Below are positions 8,441 to 18,164 of a DNA stretch of 64,000 nucleotides, in pieces. The DNA is from Bacteroidales bacterium. GTDB taxonomy: Bacteria > Planctomycetota > Planctomycetia > Gemmatales > Gemmataceae. The notes under the pieces are model-generated. The model saw only the letters and a program-made list of their open reading frames with translations, had not been told where the DNA came from and searched no databases. The stretch spans positions 1-64,000 of the forward strand of contig JAIXLE010000147.1 of assembly GCA_026931725.1 (NCBI GenBank), in the 5' to 3' direction. The number at the start of each line of letters is the position of its first letter. Position 1 is the stretch's first letter. The position numbers were made by a program, and so were the translations under genes.

Positions 8441-9355
8441 TCACACAGTTTGTCCGTCCAATCCTAGTAATTTTCGTAGGTGAATGTGAAACGGGCCGAG
8501 TTTCCCGCCATAGTTCCCGGCTGAGATGCCGCGAATGCCAGGAACCCGCGTGGCGGCCTGGATTCCCGCGATGGTCGCCTGTTCCACTCCACGGAGCGTG
8601 ATGCCGTCGATCACGATTTCGTACACCGCGTTCACGCCTTCGGGCACCTGTGATGCGACCGAACCACGCAGGATCGGACACCAGGCATCGTTCGTACTCG
8701 CACGGAGTGCCTGATACTTGCTGCCGACTTTACTCCCCGAACGCACGACTCCGCCTGGGAACGGGGTGATGACACCGTCCATTCCTCGGATCGCGGCCAC
8801 GGCGGCTTCCGCGGCCGTCAACGCGGCACGCTGTGATTCGCCTAGAATGAGGAAGTTGCCCCCCGCGACCCCTTTTGTGGAACCAAAAGTCTCTTCACAC
8901 AGGAATTCGCCATCCATCGTCGGCACACGCCAGTAACGGCGGCCATCCAAGAACTTGCTGATCTGCCAGCCATCTCCGAAGTAACGCAGGCTGCCGCCGA
9001 TTTTCAGCTCTCGACCAGGGTCACCCGTCAAACCGTTGAAGCAAGCAGTCGTTGGGCAGGTCAGCACACATTGCGAGATGCGGTTGAACACGGCTTTTTG
9101 CAAACCATCCCGGCTGAACGCGAAGAATAGCAACGCCACACCGGGTCGGCCATCGGGTGTCTCCTCGGGTGCAAGTTCCCGTTCGATCCCCGCCTCGGCA
9201 TCGCAACCAATGACGGATGCCGCGTAGCCAGTGGCGATCTGGCCAGCAATTGTGGCCCAACCGATTGTCTCCGCGGTGACCACGGCTCGCGCCACGGACA
9301 TTGGGAACGCTTCCGCGAAGGTATCCGCGATCGGGACGGAATGCACGCTCAGCAA
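8441..9355 (-). CDS. ftr: Formylmethanofuran:tetrahydromethanopterin formyltransferase
   Basis: Transfers the formyl group between formylmethanofuran and tetrahydromethanopterin in archaeal-type C1 metabolism; in bacteria it is part of the Fhc complex (FhcD). The family signature is nearly continuous: DTFAEAFPM, SVIGCDAEAGIERE, PEETPDGRPGV, CVLTCPTTACFNGL, LRYFGDGWQISK, RRYWRVPTMDGEF, KGVAGGNFLI, VITPFPGG, GSKVGSKY, ISAGNYGGKLGP. I chose the TTG at 9355 (304 residues) because GGGAGAA lies six bases upstream and the length then fits the family; an upstream TTG at 9385 would add ten residues that include the ribosome binding site. Planctomycetes are known to carry H4MPT-linked C1 genes. No other fhc/mch gene lies in the window. 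It is 63 bases upstream of, and co-directional with, the pseudokinase-like operon. Confidence 0.95.
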   Translation of the reverse strand: MLSVHSVPIADTFAEAFPMSVARAVVTAETIGWATIAGQIATGYAASVIGCDAEAGIERELAPEETPDGRPGVALLFFAFSRDGLQKAVFNRISQCVLTCPTTACFNGLTGDPGRELKIGGSLRYFGDGWQISKFLDGRRYWRVPTMDGEFLCEETFGSTKGVAGGNFLILGESQRAALTAAEAAVAAIRGMDGVITPFPGGVVRSGSKVGSKYQALRASTNDAWCPILRGSVASQVPEGVNAVYEIVIDGITLRGVEQATIAGIQAATRVPGIRGISAGNYGGKLGPFHIHLRKLLGLDGQTV

Positions 9356-9598
9356 GGCAGGTTCTCCCTTGTGGCTCGGAACCAAAGACCGGACACGCGA
9401 GCCGTGCAGTCCGTGTTATTCCTTTGCATTCGTACCCGCAACCCGGAACAGGGCGAAATCGTTTGTCGGCTGTACATCCCATTGCGAAGTCTCTCACCGG
9501 ATACTGACAAGGTATTCCCGATTTTCTGTCCAAATTCCGAAATCTCTGCTCTCATAGTGTATTCCCACCCCCTCCTGAATCTGGCGGAGGACTAGCCC

Positions 9599-12544
9599 AT
9601 GCGGATGACGACCGCTGGCGTGTTCACTCTAACATTGGCATTCTCTTCCATTCCCGAACTGGTAGCCGCCCCACCGAAACCCTCCCAAGCGGTGGAGCCG
9701 GGTATCGCGTTCTTTGAAGCGAAGATTCGCCCTGTCCTTGTAGAACAGTGTTACTCGTGCCATTCCGAACAATCCAAGCGTGGGCCGAAAGGCGGCTTGC
9801 GAGTTGATACCCGTGAAGCCCTGCTCCTTGGCGGTGATTCTGGCCCAGCCGTCGTGCCGAAAAAAGTGACAGCCAGTTGGCTCATCAAAGCGCTGCATGG
9901 TGATGAAGTTTCCGAAATGCCGCCAAACGGGAAGTTGCCCAGTGCGGTGATTGCGGACTTTGAAAAATGGGTGGCGATGGGTGCCCCGGATCCCCGCATT
10001 GCCGACAAACCCGTGGCACGCGCTTCCGGTATCGACATCGCCGCTGGGCAGACATTCTGGGCCTATCAGCCACCGCGTGCGCATCCCGCCCCCGTCGTAA
10101 CCCAAGCCGACTGGCCCCGTTCCGACGTGGACCGCTTCATTCTGCACGCTCTGGAAGCAAAGCAACTCCAACCGTCCCCGGATGCCGACCGCTCCACGCT
10201 GATTCGCCGTCTGACCTTCGATCTCCACGGGTTGCTACCCACACCCGCGGAAGTGGCGGCGTTTGTCGCGGACTCGGCCACAGATGATGTCGCTTTGGCC
10301 AAGGTGGTCGATCGCCTGCTGGCATCACCCCGGTTCGGCGAACGCTGGGGGCGGCATTGGCTCGATGTGGCCCGGTATGCCGATAGTAACGGGAAGGATG
10401 AAAACCTCACGTTCCACGAAGCCTACCTCTACCGCGATTGGGTCATCCAGCAATTCAATGTGGATACGCCTTATGATCGGTTCGTCCGAGAACAGATTGC
10501 CGGGGATTTGCTCCCAGCCCGTGATGACAAGCAGCGGGATGCCCAACTCACCGCGACGGGGTTCCTGGTCATCGGCCCGAAAGTTCTCGCCGATCGTGAC
10601 TTGGAGAAACGGCGAGCCGACGTGATTGATGAACAGATCGACACGATTGGACGGGCGTTTCTGGGTCAGACGCTCGGATGCGTGCGGTGCCACGATCATA
10701 AATTCGATCCGATCCCACAATCTGATTATTACGCACTCGCCGGGATTTTGGGCAGCACCCGGACACTCGATCGCTACAAGCTCGGCAACCCCATTGTCGC
10801 CGGGTGGATGCTACGCCCGCTCGGTGGAGAAGCGGGGGAGAAACAACTGGCCGTTTTCCGAGAATATGAACAGCAGTTGAAAGAACTCACCAGCCAGATC
10901 AAAAGTGCGAAGGCCGAATTGACCCGCGTGGAAACCGCCACCACGATGCGGCAACCGGGGGCATTGGTCGGCTTCACCGTGGATAACACACAAGCCAAAC
11001 TCATCGGCAACTGGAAACCGTCTACCTACTCCAGTCCGTTCGTCGGTGAGGGTTACGTTCACGATGACAAGACAGACAAAGGCAAGAAATCGGCCACGTT
11101 CACCCCGAAATTGCCGCGAGACGGTGAGTATGAAGTCCTGATTTCTTTCACTGCGGGGTCTGGACGTGCCCACAACGTACCCGTCACGATCCAACATGTG
11201 AACGGCGAAAAACAACTGATCCTCGATCAGACGCGGAAACCGAAGATTGATGGTCTATTCGCGCCGATCGGTACGTTCTCGTTCGCCGCCGGTACAAGCG
11301 GATCCGCCACAATTACGACTCAAGGTACAACCGGATATGTGATCGTCGATGCCGTGCGTTTCGTGCCAAAGGGGGAACTGGCGAACGTACCCGAGGCGGC
11401 CATGGGCGTGTCGGAAGAACTCCAGAAGAAACTGGCTCAGGCTGCCAAACGGGTGAAAGCGTTAGAAGCCAAACAGACCCAACTCAAGAAATCCGCGCCG
11501 AAACCGCCGCAAATGGTCATGGCTTCCCGCGATGAGGACGTGATCGCGGATGCCAAGATTCATGTGCGTGGTAACCCGCACCAACTGGGCAACACGGTTC
11601 CCCGTGGGTTCCTTCAGGTGGCGACGGCTGACCCGATGCCCACAATCCCCGCGGGGCAAAGCGGTCGGGTGCAACTCGCGGAGTGGCTCGGCTCTCGGTC
11701 CAATCCGCTGACCGCCAAGGTGTACGTCAACCGAGTCTGGTATCACCTGTTCGGCGAAGGACTTGTGCGGACGGTCGATGAGTTCACGCGGCAAGGAGAA
11801 CGCCCGACCCACCCGGCCTTGCTGGATACGCTGGCCGTAGAGTTCATGAATCATCAGTGGTCTACGAAGCAGCTGATTCGGAAACTCGTCCTGAGTCGCG
11901 TGTATCGGTTGGCGACGCGATCCGATGCGACGCAGCGGTCGGCCGACCCGGAAAACCGCCTGCTCAGTCATGCCCATCGGCGGCGGATGGAAGCCGAGGT
12001 CATCCGGGATGGGATTCTGCAAATCGCGGGGAACATCAACTTTCAGGGTGGCGGCCCCGTAGTCGCACACATGCCCGAACGTGCCATCACCAACAATTCT
12101 GATGGCGGGGTCAGCACGGAAAAGGTCACGACCCGTAGTGTTTACCTGCCCATCATTCGGAATGAATTGGCTCCCATTCTCGAAGTGTTCGACTTCGCGG
12201 ACCCGACCACTTCCACGGGACAGCGGGACGAAACCACCGTACCCACACAGGCACTGTTCCTGATGAACAATCCCTTCATCATCCAACAAGCCCAGGTTGC
12301 CGCGCATCGGCTCCTGGCGGCCTCGTCTCAGGATGCAGAGAGAATTACATTATTGTACCAACTCGCCTATTCTCGCCAGCCAACATCAGACGAATTGACC
12401 ACAGCGCGTGGGTTTCTCGCGGAGTATCAGGAACGGCTTGCCTCGGTGGGTAGCGACAAGGCTCCGAAAAACCGCGTTGCCGCCGCCTGGGCCGCATTGT
12501 GTCAGGCCGTCTTCGGTTCGACGGAATTCCGATTCATCGAATAA
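9599..12544 (+). CDS. PSD1/DUF1549-DUF1553 planctomycete cytochrome-C-like protein with golvesin-type insert
   Basis: A 981-residue exported protein. Signal peptide (1-24, ending LVAAPP), then an N-terminal cytochrome-C-like domain with a CYSCH haem motif (C51, C54, H55) and the usual GGDSGPAVVP and EMPPNGKL stretches; DUF1549 at about 170-385 with a second CxxCH (C361, C364, H365); a coiled coil at about 415-445; a beta domain at about 455-590 resembling golvesin/xanthan-lyase C-terminal modules (GYVIVDAVRFV end); a second coiled coil; and DUF1553 at about 690-950. The start is supported by GGCGGAGGA eight bases upstream. It is followed by a DUF1501 gene, the standard planctomycete pairing. 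Enzymatic role unknown; envelope polysaccharide or sulfatase-linked work is often suggested for this class but is not shown here. Confidence 0.9.
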   Translation: MRMTTAGVFTLTLAFSSIPELVAAPPKPSQAVEPGIAFFEAKIRPVLVEQCYSCHSEQSKRGPKGGLRVDTREALLLGGDSGPAVVPKKVTASWLIKALHGDEVSEMPPNGKLPSAVIADFEKWVAMGAPDPRIADKPVARASGIDIAAGQTFWAYQPPRAHPAPVVTQADWPRSDVDRFILHALEAKQLQPSPDADRSTLIRRLTFDLHGLLPTPAEVAAFVADSATDDVALAKVVDRLLASPRFGERWGRHWLDVARYADSNGKDENLTFHEAYLYRDWVIQQFNVDTPYDRFVREQIAGDLLPARDDKQRDAQLTATGFLVIGPKVLADRDLEKRRADVIDEQIDTIGRAFLGQTLGCVRCHDHKFDPIPQSDYYALAGILGSTRTLDRYKLGNPIVAGWMLRPLGGEAGEKQLAVFREYEQQLKELTSQIKSAKAELTRVETATTMRQPGALVGFTVDNTQAKLIGNWKPSTYSSPFVGEGYVHDDKTDKGKKSATFTPKLPRDGEYEVLISFTAGSGRAHNVPVTIQHVNGEKQLILDQTRKPKIDGLFAPIGTFSFAAGTSGSATITTQGTTGYVIVDAVRFVPKGELANVPEAAMGVSEELQKKLAQAAKRVKALEAKQTQLKKSAPKPPQMVMASRDEDVIADAKIHVRGNPHQLGNTVPRGFLQVATADPMPTIPAGQSGRVQLAEWLGSRSNPLTAKVYVNRVWYHLFGEGLVRTVDEFTRQGERPTHPALLDTLAVEFMNHQWSTKQLIRKLVLSRVYRLATRSDATQRSADPENRLLSHAHRRRMEAEVIRDGILQIAGNINFQGGGPVVAHMPERAITNNSDGGVSTEKVTTRSVYLPIIRNELAPILEVFDFADPTTSTGQRDETTVPTQALFLMNNPFIIQQAQVAAHRLLAASSQDAERITLLYQLAYSRQPTSDELTTARGFLAEYQERLASVGSDKAPKNRVAAAWAALCQAVFGSTEFRFIE

Positions 12545-12574
12545 TCATTCCTACAAAATCTCGGAGTGTGTTTC

Positions 12575-13969
12575 ATGTTCCCTCAGTTCTCGCGTCGGCA
12601 ACTGTTGCAGTCCGCTTCCACCGGCTTCGGATACATGGCGTTCGCCGGGTTGGCTGCGGAACAGGCCCACGCCGCCACGAATCATCCGTTAGCTCCGAAG
12701 ACCGGGCATCACCCCGCCCGCGCAAAACGAGTGATCTTCCTGTTCATGCACGGCGGCCCGTCTCAGGTTGATACTTTTGACTACAAACCCGCGCTCGCCA
12801 AATATGACGGTGGCGATTTGCCGGGAGAACTGGCCAAAGGAACCAGCGGCGGCACGGGCCGCAAACTGATGAAATCACCGTGGAAGTTCCAACAACACGG
12901 AGAGTGTGGCCACTGGATGAGCAGCCTATTCCCCCACGTCGCCAAGCATGTCGATGATTTATGCTTCCTCAGCGGCTTGCACACGGATGGTCAAAGCCAC
13001 GGGCAAGCCGTGCTACAACTGCACACCGGAGCCCAGTTACTCACCCGGCCCAGTGTCGGTTCCTGGCTGGTCTACGGACTCGGTTCCGAGAACAAGAACC
13101 TGCCCGGATTCGTCACGATCTGCCCGACACGCGGACATGGTGGCGTGCTGAATTACGGCAATGCCTTTTTGCCCGCCGTCTACCAGGGAACCTCCGTCGG
13201 TTCGGCAGGCACTCCGGCATCCTCCGCGACCATCAAGAACATCGTCAACACCGATGTTCCGCCCGATGTGCAGCGGAAGCAACTCGATTTCCTGCAATCG
13301 CTCAACGCCACGCACCGAAAGCACATCGGCGACGATCACCGAATCGACGGCGTGATGGAATCGTTTGAACTGGCTTTTCGGATGCAATCCGCCGTGCCGG
13401 ATGTCTGCGATCTGGCGGGGGAATCCACCGAGACGTTGAAAATGTACGGGATCGGAGAGAAGCCGACCGACGATTTTGGCCGTCAGTGCCTGATGGCTCG
13501 CCGGTTCGCGGAAGCCGGGGTGCGGTACATTCAGGTTTCGCACAGCTTCAAGTGGGACCAGCACGGAAACTTGAAGCAGCACGAAAAGAACGCATTAGAA
13601 GTGGACCAACCCATCGCGGCACTTTTGGAAGATTTGAAAGCACGCGGGTTACTGGAAGATACGCTCGTGCTATGGGGCGGCGAGTTTGGCCGTACTCCGG
13701 TGGCCCAAGGGAAAGATGGCCGCGATCACAACCCGGTCGGCTTCACGATGTGGATGGCCGGTGGCGGTGTGAAATCCGGTCTGACTTACGGGGAAACCGA
13801 TGAATTCGGTTACTTCGCCGTCAAGGAGAAAATGCACATGCATGATCTGCACGCCACGATTCTGTGGCTCATGGGGATCGACCATGAGCGACTCACCTAC
13901 CGCTACGCGGGCCGGGATTTCCGACTCACGGATGTCTTCGGTCGGGTAGCGACGGAGATTTTTGCCTGA
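12575..13969 (+). CDS. DUF1501 family Tat-exported protein
   Basis: 464 residues from the ATG at 12575, chosen over an upstream GTG because GGAG sits eight bases before it. The N-terminus carries a twin-arginine signal (SRRQLLQS at 6-13, followed by a hydrophobic stretch and AHA). The body has the DUF1501 landmarks: [32 protein letters not shown], the alkaline-phosphatase-like GGEFGRTP and GRDHNP blocks, and [14 protein letters not shown] near the C-terminus. DUF1501 proteins belong to the sulfatase/alkaline phosphatase superfamily; the substrate is unknown. The gene begins 30 bases after the DUF1549/DUF1553 gene and is almost certainly co-transcribed with it. Confidence 0.9.
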   Translation: MFPQFSRRQLLQSASTGFGYMAFAGLAAEQAHAATNHPLAPKTGHHPARAKRVIFLFMHGGPSQVDTFDYKPALAKYDGGDLPGELAKGTSGGTGRKLMKSPWKFQQHGECGHWMSSLFPHVAKHVDDLCFLSGLHTDGQSHGQAVLQLHTGAQLLTRPSVGSWLVYGLGSENKNLPGFVTICPTRGHGGVLNYGNAFLPAVYQGTSVGSAGTPASSATIKNIVNTDVPPDVQRKQLDFLQSLNATHRKHIGDDHRIDGVMESFELAFRMQSAVPDVCDLAGESTETLKMYGIGEKPTDDFGRQCLMARRFAEAGVRYIQVSHSFKWDQHGNLKQHEKNALEVDQPIAALLEDLKARGLLEDTLVLWGGEFGRTPVAQGKDGRDHNPVGFTMWMAGGGVKSGLTYGETDEFGYFAVKEKMHMHDLHATILWLMGIDHERLTYRYAGRDFRLTDVFGRVATEIFA

Positions 13970-14013
13970 ACCAGGGAACCGCCGCCCGCGCGCCCAGGCG
14001 GAGAAAAATATGA

Positions 14014-14038
14014 CCGATTGGGGACCGTCCCCAATCGG
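14014..14038. repeat. Perfect 25-nt palindrome with GGGGAC/GTCCCC core
   Basis: Two 12-base arms (CCGATTGGGGAC and GTCCCCAATCGG) around a single C. A further right-arm copy (CGTCCCCAATCG) occurs at 14064-14075. It lies between the end of the DUF1501 gene and the end of the convergent GT87-like gene. No T-run follows, and the one-base centre argues against a classical terminator. Its core resembles the palindromes at 34557-34619 and 52834-52857, but the flanks differ. Confidence 0.7.
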
Positions 14039-14112
14039 CAACCGAGAACCGCGAGAACATCAGCGTCCCCAATCGAGCAAGCCCCATCTCACCTTCCCCC
14101 GCACGGCATTGT

Positions 14113-15291
14113 TCAAGTGGGAGAGCGTGGGGACACCCAACCGCTCAGGACGATCAAAATCAGCATGGCGGGGGCGAACCAGATCATTTCATGCAATGCT
14201 TGCACGAAATGACTGTTCATCGTGAGAACAGAAGCACATCCGAATCCGGCGGCGAGGGACACGGTAGGCAAGAACCGCCCAGCATGAAATAGCGCAGCCG
14301 CCGCGGCGAGGACCGGGACCAACAGGACTGTCAAATCGAAGATCCACGCACCATACGGCGCGAGTATCACGGAAATCAGGACCAACCGGGGTGTCTCGAC
14401 CCGCCAATCCCAAACCGAACGGCGCAACCACCAGTAGGGCAAGAGAGCCACCCCACCCAGCGCCGCGGGAATGAACTGGACCCAAAAGTACGACGTTCCG
14501 GGCTGCGTACCGATGGCGTGTTCGACTTGCACGCGGAGACGATAACTGATCGTTGGCACCTGCCACTGAGACAGCGGAACGGACACGTCTGACTGTGGTC
14601 GCGTCATACTGGCTCGGTAATCGGAGTAGACATCCGGGTCAGGAACAAGACTGAGAATCGCCAGAAATAGGACAACCCCCAAACTCGCGAGCAACGATTG
14701 GCGACCGGCACGCGTGGTCCCATCAAGGACCAGCGCGAGCCCAAATACCAATAACAAATGTGGCTTCACGGCGGTCAGGGCCGCGCAGACCCCGGCCCAT
14801 CTTGGTTGTCCTCGGACCCGAAAATACAGGAACCCGGCCACCCCGATCAATGGGAGTCCCGTATTCTGGCCGAACCCAATCATCCACCAACAGGGTGCAA
14901 AGAATATTGCGGCACCCAGTGGGACCATCCAACCCGAACCGCCGTAGACTCGCCAGACCCAAAAAGTGGAGACTCCCACACATGCCGCCTGCGTCCACAC
15001 CCAGGCCAGATGCCCCCACAAGATCGGGAGCATCCCAAATGGCCAGTACAGCGGGAGCGTCCAAGGGGGTGTCCACAACATCGTGGCCTGGACCTGATCC
15101 GGGTTCCCATTGGCCTCACGCTGCCAAGGAAGAATCTGATGACCATCATATGGATCCCCACCCCGTAGATGCACCCGCGCCGCGGACCAGTATTCGACAA
15201 AGTCGATGGGATTGAAAAGCGTCGGCCGCGAGACACCCGGCGTTACACCATGCGTTGCCGCCAGGATCGCTACCACAAAAGCCATGAGCAC
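14113..15291 (-). CDS. GT87-like (DUF2029) polytopic membrane protein, putative glycosyltransferase
   Basis: 392 residues with about ten hydrophobic segments. The N-terminal loop has the pattern of GT87/DUF2029 polyprenol-sugar mannosyltransferases: DFVEYWSAARVHLRGGDPYD, followed by WTPPWTLPLYWPFG, GFGQNTGLPLIG and ALTAVKPHLLLVFG. The start is a GTG at 15291 with GGAGAG six bases upstream; no alternative start exists before the upstream stop codon. Substrate and lipid carrier are unknown. It lies 90 bases after the alcohol dehydrogenase gene in the same direction. A related protein with the same GQNT and KP blocks is encoded at 56634-57941. Confidence 0.75.
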   Translation of the reverse strand: MLMAFVVAILAATHGVTPGVSRPTLFNPIDFVEYWSAARVHLRGGDPYDGHQILPWQREANGNPDQVQATMLWTPPWTLPLYWPFGMLPILWGHLAWVWTQAACVGVSTFWVWRVYGGSGWMVPLGAAIFFAPCWWMIGFGQNTGLPLIGVAGFLYFRVRGQPRWAGVCAALTAVKPHLLLVFGLALVLDGTTRAGRQSLLASLGVVLFLAILSLVPDPDVYSDYRASMTRPQSDVSVPLSQWQVPTISYRLRVQVEHAIGTQPGTSYFWVQFIPAALGGVALLPYWWLRRSVWDWRVETPRLVLISVILAPYGAWIFDLTVLLVPVLAAAAALFHAGRFLPTVSLAAGFGCASVLTMNSHFVQALHEMIWFAPAMLILIVLSGWVSPRSPT

Positions 15292-15381
15292 GTCTGACTC
15301 TCCAGCGGGGATGGGTCCAATGGGGCGAAGGAAGGGCAGCAGGACAGGTCGCCACTCTGGGACATCGGGATCGGTCCTCGG

Positions 15382-16590
15382 TCACAATGCCCCTTGGTAG
15401 ATCGCCAGAATCTCATCGGCCGATTCCGGGTAGCGGGGGTTGATCCGCATCAGGCGTTTGATCCCAAATGTCTTCTCCGCGAAACCGGGTAGCATCTCTT
15501 CCGTGACCCCCAACTCACGCAATTGGGACGGGATTCCAATGGCAGTTCGGAGTTCTTCCACCGCTTGCACGGCTTGAGAAGCGAGACTCACATCCGTGCC
15601 GGATCGATCCGAGGCCACGCCGAGCAGGATGGCGATATTCGCAAATGCCAGCACCCGTGCTGTCAGGTTATAACGCATGACATAGGGCAGCAGCAGTCCG
15701 TTCCCTGCTCCGTGGGACACATGCACCGCGCCACCGACGGGATATTCCATCGCATGAACCAGGGCCACACCCGCGTTGGAGAACGCCAGTCCACCCAAGG
15801 TCGCCGCTAAGGCCATCCCTTCTCGGGCTTCGAGATCTTGTCCGTCTTTTACCGCACGTCTCAGAAATTTCCCAACGAGGGTGATACATTCTGAAGCCAT
15901 CGCATCTGCCAGAGGGTTTTTCCCCTGGTAGACACTGGGACCACCCGGACGCTGTTGGAATTCCTCATTGTCCACCGCCGTGTAGGCTTCGATGGCATGA
16001 GTGAGGGCATCTATGCCGCTGTCCGCAGTCACTTGGGGGGGACATCCCACGGTCAACAGTGGATCCACTACGGCGACGGTGGGACGCAGATATGGGCTGA
16101 GACAACTGAGCTTGATGTGGTGCGTCGCATCGGTGAAGACCGCAGCCGGTGAGACTTCCGAACCTGTCCCCGCAGTGGTGGGTACGCAGAGGACCGGGAG
16201 GACCGGGCCGGGGACTTTTTGATCTCCCGCATAGTCGATCAGTGATCCGCCATGAGTCAGCAGCAAGGCGGTGAGTTTGGCGATGTCCATGTTGCTGCCG
16301 CCACCCAGGCCGAGGACGGCATCCGGGCCAAATGTCCGCGCGGCTTCCACGGCTTGTTGGACAACCGTATCTGGTGGCTCAGGGACACCACCATCGAAAA
16401 CGGCAACGTGCAGGCCCGCTTCTCGCAGTGGTTGCACGACACGATCGACGTATCCCAATCGGGTCAGCACCGTATCGGTCACGATGAAAATGCGACTCAC
16501 TCGCAGTTGGACCGCGCTGGCTCCGAGTCGATGGAGGCTGTCACGGCCAAAAATCAGTGAACCGGCAGAATGAAATGTCCAGGGTTTCAT
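15382..16590 (-). CDS. Iron-containing (group III) alcohol dehydrogenase
   Basis: 402 residues, the normal length of the family. The NAD-binding GLGGGSNMDIAK block lies near residues 94-105, PTTAGTGSEV follows, and the metal ligands are visible as DALTHAIEAY (Asp and His), VHAMEYPVG (His) and HVSHGAGNG (His). Such enzymes oxidise or reduce simple alcohols and aldehydes, including butanol, 1,3-propanediol, lactaldehyde or methanol; the substrate cannot be read from the sequence. A link with the H4MPT C1 gene elsewhere in the window is possible but unsupported. It is divergent from mog, with about 100 bases between them. Confidence 0.9.
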   Translation of the reverse strand: MKPWTFHSAGSLIFGRDSLHRLGASAVQLRVSRIFIVTDTVLTRLGYVDRVVQPLREAGLHVAVFDGGVPEPPDTVVQQAVEAARTFGPDAVLGLGGGSNMDIAKLTALLLTHGGSLIDYAGDQKVPGPVLPVLCVPTTAGTGSEVSPAAVFTDATHHIKLSCLSPYLRPTVAVVDPLLTVGCPPQVTADSGIDALTHAIEAYTAVDNEEFQQRPGGPSVYQGKNPLADAMASECITLVGKFLRRAVKDGQDLEAREGMALAATLGGLAFSNAGVALVHAMEYPVGGAVHVSHGAGNGLLLPYVMRYNLTARVLAFANIAILLGVASDRSGTDVSLASQAVQAVEELRTAIGIPSQLRELGVTEEMLPGFAEKTFGIKRLMRINPRYPESADEILAIYQGAL

Positions 16591-16687
16591 GGTGAAGTTG
16601 GGGAGTACGGTTTCGATTTTGGAATTTGAAGACTAGAATACGCATTATTCTGCTGCCCGTATTCCGAAATCTGTCCCCGAATCAACC

Positions 16688-17215
16688 ATGATCCGAATTG
16701 GCATACTCACCATCTCCGACCGCGCCAGCCAAGGCCTGTATGAGGACCGCAGCGGCCCCGCAATTGCCGAGTGTTTGACGGAAATACTCTCGTGCGACTG
16801 GCAAGCCGTGGCCCGGATCGTGGCGGATGAACTTCCCGTCATTGAAGCGACACTCCGGGAACTGTGCGATGTGGACGCCTGTTCTCTGGTCGTCACCACC
16901 GGCGGTACGGGGCCGGCTCCACGCGATGTGACCCCAGAAGCAACTGCCAATGTTTGTGATAAACTGCTGCCGGGTTTTGGAGAACTGATGCGGGCCGTGT
17001 CGCTGCGATCCGTTCCCACGGCGATACTATCCCGGCAAACAGCGGGCATCCGCGGACCATCTCTGATTGTGAATTTACCGGGAAAACCTTCCGCGATTCG
17101 AGAATGTCTCCTCGCTGTGTTCCCCGCGATTCCCTATTGCATCGACCTGATTGGCGGGCCACGACTGGAAACCCATCCAACCATCGTTCCCGCATTCCGA
17201 CCCAAACCAGCCTGA
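16688..17215 (+). CDS. mog: Molybdopterin adenylyltransferase
   Basis: 175 residues, close to MogA along its length: IRIGILTISDRASQGLYED at the start, VVTTGGTGPAPRDVTPEAT (the MPT-binding TTGGTG loop), LPGFGELMR, SVPTAILSRQTAGIR, LIVNLPGKPSAIRECL, and a C-terminal IPYCIDLIGGP.LET. The enzyme adenylates molybdopterin before molybdenum insertion in molybdenum cofactor synthesis, in the cytoplasm. No other moa/moe gene is nearby. It is followed after 23 bases by a secreted prenyltransferase-repeat protein, probably on the same transcript, although no functional link is evident. Confidence 0.93.
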   Translation: MIRIGILTISDRASQGLYEDRSGPAIAECLTEILSCDWQAVARIVADELPVIEATLRELCDVDACSLVVTTGGTGPAPRDVTPEATANVCDKLLPGFGELMRAVSLRSVPTAILSRQTAGIRGPSLIVNLPGKPSAIRECLLAVFPAIPYCIDLIGGPRLETHPTIVPAFRPKPA

Positions 17216-17238
17216 TCCGCTCCTTTTCGAGAGTCCTC

Positions 17239-18117
17239 ATGAATCGCATCCTGATCGGCACAATCGTTCTCGTGTTCCCCACGCTGGCTGTCGCTCAAAC
17301 GGCCGAGGAACGCGCCCAAACCGTACAGTATGTGCAATCGCTCCACGATAAAAAATTCGGAGCCTTCCAACCCACCCGCGACGGCAAACCGAGCCTGCGC
17401 GCGACACTGGCGGCTTTGCGGGTACTGAAATACCTGCACGCGGAATTTCCCGATCCGGCGCCGTTGCGTTCGTTCGTTCTCTCTTGCCAAGACCCCGAAA
17501 CCGGTGGCTTTGAGGAACCCGGTGGCAAGCCCGATGTGCTGCTGACTTCCATCGGCATCATGGCCGCCGTGGAACTGAAAATCCCCCAAAAACAGTATCA
17601 GAAAGCGTTACCCTACTTGCAATCGCACGCGCAATCGTTCGAGGATGTTCGCATCGCGGCCGCGGCCGTGGAAGCCTGGGGCGTGCAGGATTGCCCGTTT
17701 GATCTGAAGCCGTGGTTTGCGATTGCCCGCCAGTTTGTCGAAAAGGTCACACGCGAGCGGGATGTCAAGACGGCTCCGCGTAACATCGGTTCCTGGGCCG
17801 CGTTCCAGTTGCGTCTGGGAGCCCCCGTTGCCGAACCGGACTTGGCCCTTCGTGTCTTGCGAGATGGGCAGCGACCCGATGGCGGTTGGAGTGCGGATGG
17901 CGGCTCCTCCGATCTGGGAACCACCTATCGTGTCATGCGGGCGTTTATGCTGATGCAACACGCACCGGCGAACGTCGAAGCACTCCGGGGCTTTCTCGCC
18001 CGGTGCCGGAATGCCGATGGGGGTTACGGCGTGACACCGGGAACCCCCTCCAGCATCGGCGGCACCTATTACGCGGTCATCGTCTTGCACTGGCTTGAGC
18101 AATTCGACAAGAAGTGA
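17239..18117 (+). CDS. Exported prenyltransferase/squalene-oxidase-repeat protein
   Basis: 292 residues from the ATG at 17239. The longer open frame back to 17104 overlaps mog and lacks the signal peptide at its start. Signal peptide MNRILIGTIVLVFPTLAVAQ. Repeats of the alpha/alpha-barrel type found in protein prenyltransferase beta subunits and terpene cyclases are visible: QDPETGGFEEPGG, DGQRPDGGWSADGGSSDLGTTY and CRNADGGYGVTPG..SSIGGTYYA. The DGG(F/W/Y) turns are clear, but the zinc ligands of true protein prenyltransferases are not obvious. Proteins of this type are frequent in planctomycetes; their function is unknown. It begins 23 bases after mog. Confidence 0.75.
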   Translation: MNRILIGTIVLVFPTLAVAQTAEERAQTVQYVQSLHDKKFGAFQPTRDGKPSLRATLAALRVLKYLHAEFPDPAPLRSFVLSCQDPETGGFEEPGGKPDVLLTSIGIMAAVELKIPQKQYQKALPYLQSHAQSFEDVRIAAAAVEAWGVQDCPFDLKPWFAIARQFVEKVTRERDVKTAPRNIGSWAAFQLRLGAPVAEPDLALRVLRDGQRPDGGWSADGGSSDLGTTYRVMRAFMLMQHAPANVEALRGFLARCRNADGGYGVTPGTPSSIGGTYYAVIVLHWLEQFDKK

Positions 18118-18164
18118 GTTACCCGAGAAATCGCATCGCCAAAATGCGGCGGATTGAAAAGTCG

